From positions 1 through 18,335 of the forward strand of contig JAHBMJ010002519.1 of assembly GCA_018398765.1 (NCBI GenBank): 18,335 bases of DNA. Direction: 5' to 3'. The position numbers and the translations under genes were made by a program. This document shows positions 9,718 to 15,836 of this stretch, piece after piece; the first letter of the stretch is position 1, and every line of letters begins with the position of its first letter. The stretch is from Chromera velia (lineage: Eukaryota; Sar; Chromeraceae). The notes below the pieces were generated by a model, which worked only from the letters and a program-made list of their open reading frames with translations, had not been told where the DNA came from and ran no database searches.

Positions 9718-11268
9718 TTTGTAAAATCTTATGACCGTGTGTGTGCATCTATCTCTGTGCGGAGGTGTGCTTCTGTTTGTGTCTCTCCCTGATCCTTCCG
9801 AAACAGACACCACGAAGAAAGGAAGGAAGGAAGGAAGGCGCTTGCATGCATCCTTCAGACAATCATCAAATGTATCCATCCATCCAACAATCATCAAATG
9901 TAGTTAGGTAGCTTCAAAAAGGACATCAAGCCTGACAGACAGGTCACTCACTCACCCCATGCACACCCATGCACCCTAGTCCTGTCCACCCTTCATGGGC
10001 CCTCCCTGTGTGCTCCCCCCTCCCTCCCTTTCTTTCCGTCTCTCTCTGCAGCTCCGGTGCCAGGGCGCCGCACGACGTTGTGGCTACAGCATCTTGGCGG
10101 AGAAAACTCCCCGAAGCACATCCAGGGGGGGGCCTCATCTGCAAGGGGGGGCCCTTCTTCTTCCTCGCCTGGTGTGGGTGTAGGGAAGCGTGCGTCAATC
10201 TCGACTGCTCTGACGATGATGACTGGGGCAGTGCTGAAGGACGCTGCAAAGAACCCAACGAGCGCTAAAGGGGGACAGGCGGCGGGAGTGGGGCTGTCAA
10301 ATGACGTTCTTCCAGCAGGGGGAAGGGGGGCTCCTCAGGGGGGCATGAAGGGACCTCAACAGGCTGGAGGGGGGGCAAATGCGTTGACGAAGTTTCTCCG
10401 GATAGGAGGGGACGGAGGGAGGAGGCTCTCTGTCACAACGAAGAGAGAAAGGATGGGCACCGGGGCACCATTCATTGTGAGTTTTTTTGCAGTTCTTTCT
10501 TCGTCTTTTTTCTCTTTTTCTTTCTTTCTTTCTTTCTTTCTTTCTTTGTTTGTTTTTGACTGACTGACTGACTGACTTTCTTTCATGCATCCATCCATCC
10601 ATGAAATTATTCATTTCATCCTTCGGCACTCAGTTGATGATCGAATCCCGGCCCCCGATGCCTTCCTTCCCCATTTCTTGTATGAACTGTTACACATAGA
10701 CGGATGGATGGATGGGTGGGTGGGTGGATGGATGGATGGATGGGTGGATGGATGGGTGGATGGGTGGATGGATGGATGGATGGATGGATGGATGGATGGA
10801 TGGATGGATGGATGGATGGGCATTTGCAGCTGTGGAAAAAGTTTTTGTCACTTTCTTTTTCTCATGTGCATCAATTTGTCTGCATGACTCTGAGAGTCGG
10901 GGCGTACTTTTGAACTCAGAAGCGTGCTCGCAAGCCCCACTTATCAATACATTCTGCGGTTGAGATCTCTGTACATCTTAGAGACATTTACACTTCGGTT
11001 TTACTTCTAGCTCCCTTGCTGGCTTTCCCTTTGCCTTCAGGTACAAGACAGGAGAGGAGATGACTTTCTTAGCAACTTGATGGGAGAGACGGCCCAAGGA
11101 ATGCTCACGGGAGCCTTTGGAAAAGGCCTCTCGACTCCGAGACGGCAGACAACACTTGCCGGGGGGCTCTCTCCGCAACTGGGGGGGGGAAAGCTCCACC
11201 ATTCGCCAAGCCACCAGAGGTTCTTCCCGCCCTCCAACTCCCAATCTGCCCTGGCAGGTCCCAGATAG
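447..11268 (+). CDS. 12-exon gene for a large acidic protein with WGIFG repeats, family unknown
   Basis: Proposed join: 447-2522, 2901-4236, 4761-4804, 5089-6284, 6777-6910, 7504-7693, 8111-8278, 8524-8547, 8617-8704, 9344-9422, 10052-10476, 11041-11268. All introns are GT-AG and every junction keeps the frame, giving about 1995 residues plus a TAG stop. Order in the protein: helical N-terminal part (about residues 100-370), poly-Lys at about 432-440, acidic Glu/Lys-rich linkers, W-[GD]-I-F-G repeats at W1190, W1219, W1252 and W1297, a basic [10 protein letters not shown] patch at about 1551-1560, a more ordered aromatic-containing region at about 1566-1760, and a Gly/Ser/Gln tail. No signal peptide or membrane segment is evident. 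The basic patches would fit a nuclear protein, but this is inference. The true start is uncertain: in-frame ATGs lie at 447, 456, 834 and 837, and an acceptor-like site ends at 668. The gene may also be two genes fused by this model. I do not recognise the family. Confidence 0.72.
2523..2900 (+). other. intron 1
   Basis: The GT-AG boundaries are CG|GTAGGC and CTGTCTGCAG|GAA. It holds a GTGA-type array at 2548-2609, then pyrimidine-rich sequence. Confidence 0.65.
2548..2609. repeat. GTGA/GAGT tetranucleotide microsatellite
   Basis: A near-perfect GTGA array with a few GCGT interruptions, close to the 5' splice site of intron 1. Confidence 0.95.
2901..4236 (+). CDS. exon 2: acidic low-complexity region
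   Basis: It begins after acceptor CTGTCTGCAG in phase 0 and reads [15 protein letters not shown]. The sequence is dominated by Glu, Lys, Arg and Ser, with long runs such as SSSSSSS and EEEEE, and it contains G runs up to eight bases. The last ~70 codons are less biased ([12 protein letters not shown], then [18 protein letters not shown]) and look like a folded helix pair. The proposed donor is GAA|GTCAGT at 4237, phase 1. The frame would run on to a stop at 4254-4256, so a gene ending there is the alternative. The phase-matched 44-base exon downstream argues for splicing. Confidence 0.7.
4237..4760 (+). other. intron 2
   Basis: The boundaries are GAA|GTCAGT and GCATGCAG|ACT, joining phase 1 to phase 1. 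It contains a perfect hairpin with flanking direct repeats at 4541-4651. Confidence 0.58.
4541..4651. repeat. perfect 18-base inverted repeat between 32-base direct repeats
   Basis: The arms 4573-4590 and 4602-4619 (TTACTTTCATACAGAATT and its exact reverse complement) enclose an 11-base loop. Directly abutting on each side are copies of a 32-base sequence (4541-4572 and 4620-4651) that match at 28 positions. The four differences are all transitions. The structure lies in intron 2. Confidence 0.95.
4761..4804 (+). CDS. exon 3: 44-base micro-exon
   Basis: It is flanked by acceptor GTGCATGCAG and donor AATCAG|GTCGGT. It reads [14 protein letters not shown] in the frame that takes phase 1 from exon 2 and leaves phase 0 for exon 4, so it repairs an otherwise impossible junction between those exons. 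The composition is ordinary protein-like and not low complexity. Its donor hexamer matches that of exon 9. Confidence 0.6.
4805..5088 (+). other. intron 3
   Basis: The boundaries are CAG|GTCGGT and GTGTGCAG|ATG. The 5' half is GAATG- and GGAAGG-like and the 3' end is a TTTCTT tract followed by a (TG)n array. Confidence 0.6.
5054..5085. repeat. (TG)n dinucleotide microsatellite
   Basis: Sixteen TG units run straight into the GCAG acceptor of exon 4. Confidence 0.95.
5089..6284 (+). CDS. exon 4: W-[GD]-I-F-G repeats in acidic sequence
   Basis: It starts directly after a (TG)n tract ending in GTGCAG and reads [11 protein letters not shown]. Tryptophan motifs occur at 5200 (GGWDIFGQE), 5287 (EAWGIFGAE), 5386 (GGWGIFGEE), 5521 (GHWGIFGNE) and a diverged one at 5617 (CWADDDD), spaced 29, 33, 45 and 32 codons. 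Between them lie Glu/Lys-rich spacers. Another GW lies at 5932. After a Gln-rich stretch (5968-5999) comes a more ordered helical segment at 6028-6150 ([18 protein letters not shown], then [10 protein letters not shown]), then a Gly/Lys-rich end. The donor CACAG|GTACGT is strong, phase 2. An alternative is that ATGATG at 5089 starts a separate gene. Confidence 0.78.
6285..6776 (+). other. intron 4
   Basis: The boundaries are CAG|GTACGT and TTTGTAG|GAG. No clear repeat is present, and nothing coding was recognised inside. Confidence 0.68.
6777..6910 (+). CDS. exon 5: basic patch and start of ordered region
   Basis: The acceptor is TTTGTAG and the incoming phase is 2, giving [14 protein letters not shown], which resembles a nuclear localisation signal, followed by [20 protein letters not shown]. 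The 3' end is ambiguous because it falls in a CTGT array. Donors at 6899 (GTCTGT) and 6911 (GTCAGT) both give the required phase 1, differing by four residues. I chose 6910 because GTCAGT is the donor used by neighbouring exons. Confidence 0.6.
6931..6958. repeat. (TTC)n microsatellite
   Basis: A perfect CTT/TTC array of about nine units in intron 5. Confidence 0.95.
7422..7470. repeat. short tandem duplication in intron 5
   Basis: GTGCACAGATGAATTGGCT (7422-7440) recurs at 7451-7470 with one added T, separated by ten bases, about 35 bases upstream of the exon 6 acceptor. Confidence 0.9.
7504..7693 (+). CDS. exon 6: ordered region, family unknown
   Basis: It follows acceptor ATCATGCAG, phase 1. 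It reads [20 protein letters not shown], and later [20 protein letters not shown]. The mixed aromatic, hydrophobic and charged composition is that of a folded domain and contrasts with the acidic exons upstream. Donor TACTG|GTCAGT gives phase 2. A second possible donor at 7688 (GTACTG) is also in phase and would remove two residues. Confidence 0.7.
7694..8110 (+). other. intron 6
   Basis: The boundaries are CTG|GTCAGT and AATTCAG|GAT. It holds loose CTGT and GTCTGCC-type repeats at 7795-7910. Confidence 0.6.
8111..8278 (+). CDS. exon 7: ordered region continued
   Basis: The acceptor is TGAATTCAG, phase 2, and the exon completes a Trp codon with exon 6. It reads [20 protein letters not shown], then [20 protein letters not shown]. 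The donor CAGG|GTCAGT at 8279 is the first unit of a GTCA repeat array. The phase is 2 at both ends. Confidence 0.7.
8279..8523 (+). other. intron 7
   Basis: The donor opens a (GTCA)n array (8279-8293) and a (CTT)n array lies at 8447-8490. The acceptor is TTGTGCAG. Confidence 0.58.
8447..8490. repeat. (CTT)n microsatellite
   Basis: A CTT-rich array, perfect from about 8459, about 35 bases before the exon 8 acceptor. It probably serves as part of the pyrimidine tract. Confidence 0.93.
8524..8547 (+). CDS. exon 8: 24-base micro-exon
   Basis: Eight codons (NRLRPAN and a split Arg) lie between acceptor TTGTGCAG and donor AACAG|GTCTCT. The phase is 2 on both sides, so the exon can be included or skipped without changing the frame. 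The 69-base intron after it is the shortest in the gene. Confidence 0.5.
8617..8704 (+). CDS. exon 9: helical segment
   Basis: The acceptor is GGATGCAG. The exon reads [20 protein letters not shown], then LLLDCWRRL, a probable amphipathic helix. It ends in phase 0 at CTG|GTCGGT, where a long CTGT microsatellite starts at once. Exon 10 accepts phase 0, but so does an alternative acceptor at 9144. Confidence 0.65.
8706..8951. repeat. compound CTGT/TTGT microsatellite with 48-base higher-order unit
   Basis: The array is CTGT units with CGGT, CAGT and TTGT variants, grading into GTTT units. Positions 8751-8798 and 8799-8846 are identical 48-base blocks. A TTGTCTCTTCG interruption recurs 32 bases apart (near 8895 and 8927). 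Confidence 0.95.
9145..9291 (+). other. possible alternative terminal exon in intron 9
   Basis: A pyrimidine tract and CAG (9142-9144) precede a 48-codon frame in phase 0, the phase delivered by exon 9. It starts [12 protein letters not shown], includes [20 protein letters not shown] and ends at TAA 9289-9291. The composition is protein-like with many His residues. It could be an alternative C-terminus, a transposon remnant or chance. Confidence 0.25.
9344..9422 (+). CDS. exon 10: Ala/Gly/Gln-rich linker
   Basis: The acceptor is CTCCATGCAG, phase 0. It reads [20 protein letters not shown], then QQRDSK. Donor AAAAG|GTCTGC leaves phase 1, which exon 11 needs. Entry and exit phases fix this reading, since the other two frames do not fit both neighbours. 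Confidence 0.6.
9423..10051 (+). other. intron 10
   Basis: The boundaries are AAAAG|GTCTGC and CTCTGCAG|CTC. It holds a (CT)n tract, a GGAA tract near 9820-9838, and ACAATCATCAAATGTA twice, at 9859 and 9887. Confidence 0.58.
9683..9714. repeat. (CT)n microsatellite
   Basis: About sixteen CT units in intron 10. Confidence 0.95.
10052..10476 (+). CDS. exon 11: Gly/Ser/Ala-rich region
   Basis: The acceptor is TCTCTCTGCAG, phase 1. It opens with [16 protein letters not shown] and continues as Gly/Ser/Ala-rich sequence, with an Ala/Thr/Met segment ([19 protein letters not shown]) and then [12 protein letters not shown]. Many glycines are written as runs of six to eight G. The donor ATT|GTGAGT is close to the usual eukaryotic consensus, phase 0. 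Confidence 0.7.
10514..10601. repeat. CTTT, TGAC and CATC arrays in series
   Basis: (CTTT)n at about 10516-10547, (TGAC)n at 10557-10576 and a short CATC array at about 10586-10601, all in intron 11. Confidence 0.9.
10702..10820. repeat. GGAT/GGGT tetranucleotide array
   Basis: About 30 GGAT units with interspersed GGGT variants. It is open in several frames, producing long spurious peptides on both strands. Confidence 0.95.
11041..11268 (+). CDS. exon 12: C-terminal end
   Basis: It follows acceptor TTGCCTTCAG in phase 0. It reads [20 protein letters not shown], then a Gly/Ser/Pro/Gln-rich tail, and ends with a TAG stop at 11266-11268. The tail is probably disordered. Confidence 0.68.
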   Translation, partial: VQDRRGDDFLSNLMGETAQGMLTGAFGKGLSTPRRQTTLAGGLSPQLGGGKLHHSPSHQRFFPPSNSQSALAGPR

Positions 11269-12629
11269 ATAGACAGACCTGTCAGACTCATCCTGTAGAC
11301 AAAACTAAAAAGAAAAACATTCCTTTTGAAAGCCTACCTGATGGAAAGAAAAATGCCTACCCGGGTTTAGCAAAGAGGTTCTGTCTGCACTGTCTTGGTC
11401 ACGCTCTCCGCCTCTCTGTCCAGACTCTCACTCCTCTTACTTTTCTCTGGAGTCTCTCTTAAATCGACTTTTAATTTCGTTCTTCCTCGCCTTGTTTTTC
11501 TGTTTTTTTACTTGGGCAATCAACAAAATAAATCCCTGCACGTGTAATCGGTTTCTGCATCCTGACACTACATGGGTTTTTGTACATACAGTTTACATTA
11601 GACCAAGGTCTTGCCTAAAGTCATGCACACCGCATGATGGCAAAACCAAAAAATTGATTGTAGACTTTCAGACTTAGGAACAACTTGAAAAACAAACTCT
11701 GACATACTCTGACATCACCCGGCATCCAACACCTGACATCATCTAACTGAAGTAAAGTAATTTTTTTTTCTTTAATTTTAAAGTTTTTTATTTTAAAATT
11801 TTCGAATTTCAAAATTTCTGTTGAAATAAAAACATTCAAATCTAGATTTAATTAAAAAGAACCGACTGCATTTAACATCATCATGTCTTAAAAATTAAAT
11901 CATAGTACTATGTAAATGTCGATGATATCGTTTTTTGGATGCTGTAGCCCCCGGCCGACGGTATATTAAAAGTAGTAGTACAACTTTATGCTCAAGTACC
12001 CACAGAAAAATGGAGACTTTGCGTCTCCAGCCAGCCCCTGCCGTGGCCCTTGGCCGACGGTATAAACCATGGAGCCGGCCAACGGACGTCAACCATTCAG
12101 ATACCGTGGCCGCCGGCGGAGGCGGCCAACGAAATTGAGCTTTCAATAGTTTATGAACTTTTAGGGGCCACGGCATGCTCCCTGAGAGCATTTCAGTATA
12201 AGAATTTTGACTATCAGATGCCCTGCGTGCGGCGACGCTGCTGCATGGCGACGCCGCGTGGCATCACCACCGCCATGGCAGACGGATCAGCTGCATGCCT
12301 CTCTCTGTCTCTCGGATTCTCTCGGCTCTCTCTCTAGCAGTCTCTGCCATCACTGAGTCTACCTCAAATGTCTTCAAATTAAACGATTCTTTTTTCGTTT
12401 TTGAATGGGAAAGTGCATCCCAGCTCATCTGGTAGGTCGAAAGATGTTGAAAGATGTGTTAAGAAGAGCCACTCATGCATTCCTGATGGTTTGGTTCGTC
12501 ACTTGAATGCTCTGCAATCTGAGATTGAATTCCCCCCCCAGCTAGAATTGGGCATAGCTAAATATGCTTAGCACCAGAAAAAATATTGGAGGGATTTTCT
12601 TTCGCTCTTAATTTGAAATTCTTTGACAG
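11269..12629. other. intergenic: 3' flank, AT-rich island, GGCC repeats
   Basis: I see no supported gene. An AATAAA at 11527-11532 is about 260 bases after the stop and could be a polyadenylation signal, with low confidence. Positions 11755-11900 are strongly AT-rich with T/A runs. Positions 11953-12131 contain the repeat family listed separately. Short open frames at 11935-12337 have no recognisable features. Confidence 0.5.
11953..12131. repeat. GGCC(R)ACGG direct and inverted repeats
   Basis: GGCCGACGGTATA occurs at 11953-11965 and 12052-12064. An inverted version (ATACCGTGGCC) lies at 12101-12111, lacking one base. Shorter GGCCAACG copies lie at 12077 and 12124. A small GGAGAC...GTCTCC hairpin lies between the first two copies, at about 12012-12028. 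Confidence 0.8.
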
Positions 12630-13328
12630 ACAAGTGAAAGAGGAGACGCCAGGAAGTATTTGTATTTACCACGTGACATGATGGAATCCCCCCACACACC
12701 AGAATGGAGGCGTGAGCTTCTCGAGCTTCGAAGGAGAGTTGACCACCAAGAACAAGTCACCAAAAGATTGGAGTACTCTCTTTGGTACACGCTAGAGCTT
12801 TTGGGGAGTTTGAAATAGGGTGTTGGGGATGCGTAGCAGAATCCCTTCCCGCAGAGCTCTTCCCCTCCTCCAAAAGATCAGTCCGATGGAGCCATTTTTC
12901 CCACCCCCTGGATCCCTCCGTCACCCCGACTCATAGAAGTGCGCCAGGGCAGCTTGCTCCTGAGCGCACCCGCCCCGCATGAGGCGGCAGCCACCAACAC
13001 CTTCCTAGGCGGGGGCATGAAGGTTTCCAACGATATGGCAACGGTCCGATCCAGTGTTGTATCCCCCAGAGGCAGTGACGTCGGTTTCCTTCTTGACGAG
13101 CACCTTCATCTAGACGGGGTTCGGGGCGGGTGGGCTGCAGGTGGCACTGTGCTAAAAAGAGGGTCCACCCTCAGTCTCCCCTCCTCACTGCCACATACAC
13201 TCTCAGAGTCTGGGCCTCTGCTGCCTCTGCCGCAGTCTGGTCTGGAAAAGAAGGGTAGAGATGATCAGGCAAAGGCAGAGGGCCAGGAACACGTGACCTC
13301 CGTTTGTAAGAAAGGCCCTGAGGTTTAG
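12630..13328 (+). pseudogene. broken reading frame, gag-like or hypothetical
   Basis: A frame opening after TTTGACAG reads into MMESPHTPEWRRELLELRRR, then VDHQEQVTKRLEYSLWYTLE, a likely coiled coil. It stops at TAG 12816. After a second TAG at 12834 the same frame runs through a Ser/Pro-rich stretch (QSSSPPPKDQSDG) to a third stop at 13326. A coiled coil followed by a Pro-rich linker, ahead of a longer open frame and a pol, would suit a decayed gag. No CCHC zinc knuckle was seen. It could equally be the last exon of an unrelated gene plus non-coding DNA. Confidence 0.35.
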
Positions 13329-13367
13329 CGGCACATAGGGACGATTGACTGGTCTCTGAGTTAATCT

Positions 13368-14120
13368 TTGGTGAAGAGCTCGCCTTATTCAGCTCTGAAA
13401 GGCTGGAAGAGTATTTGTTTTTTGCTCCTGTGCACTTCTGATACCGGGTCCCCGCAAGGCACGTTACCACAGTCTTTTAATTCACGAAAGAATCTGTCGC
13501 CCAATCGGAAAACTCTCATCATGTCTCTTATACTCGTTCTTCGAGAAACAATCGGCTTCGCAACAATGGGGAAGCCCGTCAACAAACGTCAGACCCTACG
13601 GATGTGCGGAGGTCCGGATAGTTGGAATGAGGCCCTCGCAGAGTCTGATGCATTCTTGTTCGGATGTATTATTTTACTCAATGCACGTGAAAATCTCTCG
13701 CTAGCAAGCGGGGCACCTAAGTACTTCTTGAAACTTGTCCACGAAGATGTGAGGGTCCCTGATGAGCAGATTGAGGCAGTGGTAAATCTTTTTGGGGGGG
13801 AGGGGGCATTGGTTTTTAGGGAGGATTTAGCTTTCCTGCATGCAGAGCTTAAGTCTTATTTGCAAATTCGGGAGTCACGGACAGGGAAGGATTCCGAAGA
13901 AGTGCTTTCACACGAGCTGAGTGGTGTGTACGTTCATATCGCCAGGGGTATTTTTTTTGGGCCTGGCAAGCGTACGAGCCTTGCCAATTTTGACTTGAAG
14001 ATCCCCCATTCCACTTCTTCATCGTCAGGGAGAGATCCGGCTACAAAATTGTGTGAGTTTGCAAGCAGGGTGAAGAAGTACTTGGAAACCTATGGGAGGA
14101 GACTCAGACTCAGACTCTAA
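13368..14120 (+). CDS. hypothetical protein, possibly gag-like
   Basis: This is an open frame of about 250 codons. Protein-like sequence is clearest from the ATG at 13521 (SLILVLRETIGFATMGKPVN) or that at 13566. It continues with mixed helices (SDAFLFGCIILLNARENLSL, FLHAELKSYLQIRE, HELSGVYVHIARGIFFG) and a basic end (SRVKKYLETYGRRLRLRL). I do not recognise it. It is in the same frame as the broken segment at 12630-13328, separated by stops at 13326 and 13362, and lies about 500 bases upstream of the pol remnant on the same strand. Those facts suggest a Gag capsid-like region, but no diagnostic motif supports it. Confidence 0.45.
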   Translation: MVKSSPYSALKGWKSICFLLLCTSDTGSPQGTLPQSFNSRKNLSPNRKTLIMSLILVLRETIGFATMGKPVNKRQTLRMCGGPDSWNEALAESDAFLFGCIILLNARENLSLASGAPKYFLKLVHEDVRVPDEQIEAVVNLFGGEGALVFREDLAFLHAELKSYLQIRESRTGKDSEEVLSHELSGVYVHIARGIFFGPGKRTSLANFDLKIPHSTSSSSGRDPATKLCEFASRVKKYLETYGRRLRLRL

Positions 14121-14594
14121 CTTAATTTGAAAGCCTAGCTGCAGCTGCAGTGGAATGGATGATGTTTGTATGAGAAGTGGCACAGCAGCGAGATTGCTTC
14201 AATGCAAAAAGGGTTTGGAATGGGTTTGAAACGATTTTTTGGGACTAATGGAGAGAACATATATATAATTAAGCCATATTAAGCTGTTTCCAGGCTGTCA
14301 GTGAACCGCGGAAGGCACCTGGAACATCAATCTCATCTTATCCTGTAACGGTTTTGAAAGCAAGTTATAACCATGCAACCAAGTTTTTGCTGGAGTTTTT
14401 GTCTCTTTTGAAAATTCTAAGCAACTTTTTTTTTTTTTGTTTATTCACTATAGTTTATTCATTTTATAAATTAGTTTTAGTTTTATGCAATTATAGCTAC
14501 CAATGCCTACTATATGTATCGCATGCCGGGGGCGAGTGGGATGCTTTTTGCCTCCCTAAAGCGGTGCATTTCCACAAAAAACTCGTTCTCATAA
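14121..14594. other. AT-rich spacer between gag-like frame and pol
   Basis: No clear gene. It is AT-rich with an ATATATATAA stretch near 14260 and a long T run near 14430. A Copia element would have an aspartic protease around here, but no D-[ST]-G motif in a sensible context was found. Positions 14528-14665 (GGEWDAFCLPKAVHFHKK) may be frameshifted pol sequence. Confidence 0.45.
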
Positions 14595-14685
14595 TTGGTA
14601 AAGAGTTGGAAGCTAATCAGAACGGCGCAATGCCCGTGCAAATACTTGCAAACGTGCAGAAATAAAGAAGAAGGTCTTCGCATGA

Positions 14686-15467
14686 GTCATGCAGCGTGGC
14701 AGAAAGTCTATGCTGACTGTCGTGTCTGTGAAAGGAGAAATGCAATCTTTCTGTCTCTCCATACAGTTCCCGACCGCTGATCGCGAGTCACTCAGTTCGG
14801 ACAGGTTGTCTACTGGGATCACTGGTTCATTAATGACAGTGGTGGCATGGGAGGGAGGGGTGAGTACGCAGTCTCCTTCATGCTCGAAAACTACACCGGC
14901 AAATGGGACATGATGGCAGGCGCCAACCGCAAGGTGGAAGGCGACCTGGGCGCACACCTGCTCAGATGGAAGGCACGCTACGGCAGCTTTCCCGAGTCCA
15001 TTGAGGCAGACAAGGTATAAGAGCTGTGGGCAGCGGGGAGGAAATGGCATATCGCTATAGTGCCAGCGCCACCGTACTGTTATGGTCCACACGGGGCGAT
15101 TAACACCGCCATCCGCACAGCTCGAGTTCTAGTGCAGACTGCACTGGAAGAGCTAAACCTGCCAAAGGTCTTGTACAAGCAGATGCGCGACAGCATTAAA
15201 TTTTGTGAGACCTGGAACAAGACCTACAACAAACAAATTGGTATAACTCCTACAGAGAAACATTTGGGCTTCCCACCCGTGCGGACGTTTATGTTTGGAG
15301 ATCAGGTTATGGTGAAAATGAATGAGAAGAGCCTGGAGCTGGCAGGAGTGGAGGTCACGTATCTTCACAAAGAAAATTCTCATCTTACCACTGTTTTCCG
15401 CAGAGCACCCGTCTTGGGCAAGGGCACAGAGACCCACACTGTGCTCAATTCCACCCAGCATGGCTGA
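14686..15467 (+). pseudogene. integrase region of Copia pol, interrupted
   Basis: A zinc-binding half (SHAAWQKVYADCRVCER, with Cys codons at 14718 and 14727 spaced C-x2-C) is followed by the core. The first acidic residue fits WDHWF (Asp codon 14817) and the second fits IEADK (Asp codon 15009). The segment matching the usual NGVAER site reads HGAINTAIRTAR, placing Asn (15102) where the catalytic Glu is expected. Integrase C-terminal-like sequence follows (NKTYNKQIGITPTEKHLGF). There are in-frame stops at 14778 and 15018. Confidence 0.75.
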
Positions 15468-15836
15468 AGCCGGTCAGGCGAGGCCTGAACAAGTCATGGC
15501 TGGGGCGCTGACAAAAGTGGGAGGTTCTAGAGGCTCGTCACTGGTCGGACATCCAAGCACAGAAGCAGCAGCATGTACCACCTATGCTCTACGGTCCGTC
15601 CCTGTCCCCTGTGTCCGTGTTTCTGATTCTTTCTCAGTCCAGACCGCAAGAGGTCGGGGGTGCCGCCGCGCATGGCCCAGGTGTTGCGGGGTTGGAAGTC
15701 CGAGGAAGGGTTGAGGGAGACGGCAATAGAGAACTTTCAAGGGGTAGAGGCGCAAAAGTACAGCGGTATCTAGGCTTAAACAGGCAGAAGGGGAGCATTG
15801 CAGCCTTTCATTATCCGATAAGAAAATAGCAGAAGC

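Larger units (their letters stand above)
10477..11040 (+). other. intron 11
   Basis: The boundaries are ATT|GTGAGT and CCTTCAG|GTA. It holds CTTT, TGAC, CATC and GGAT arrays in series. Confidence 0.65.

Noticed and set aside
10611-10947. HPSIHPSI and MDGWMDGW repeat peptides on both strands
   Set aside because: Products of the GGAT array, open in several frames and lying in intron 11.
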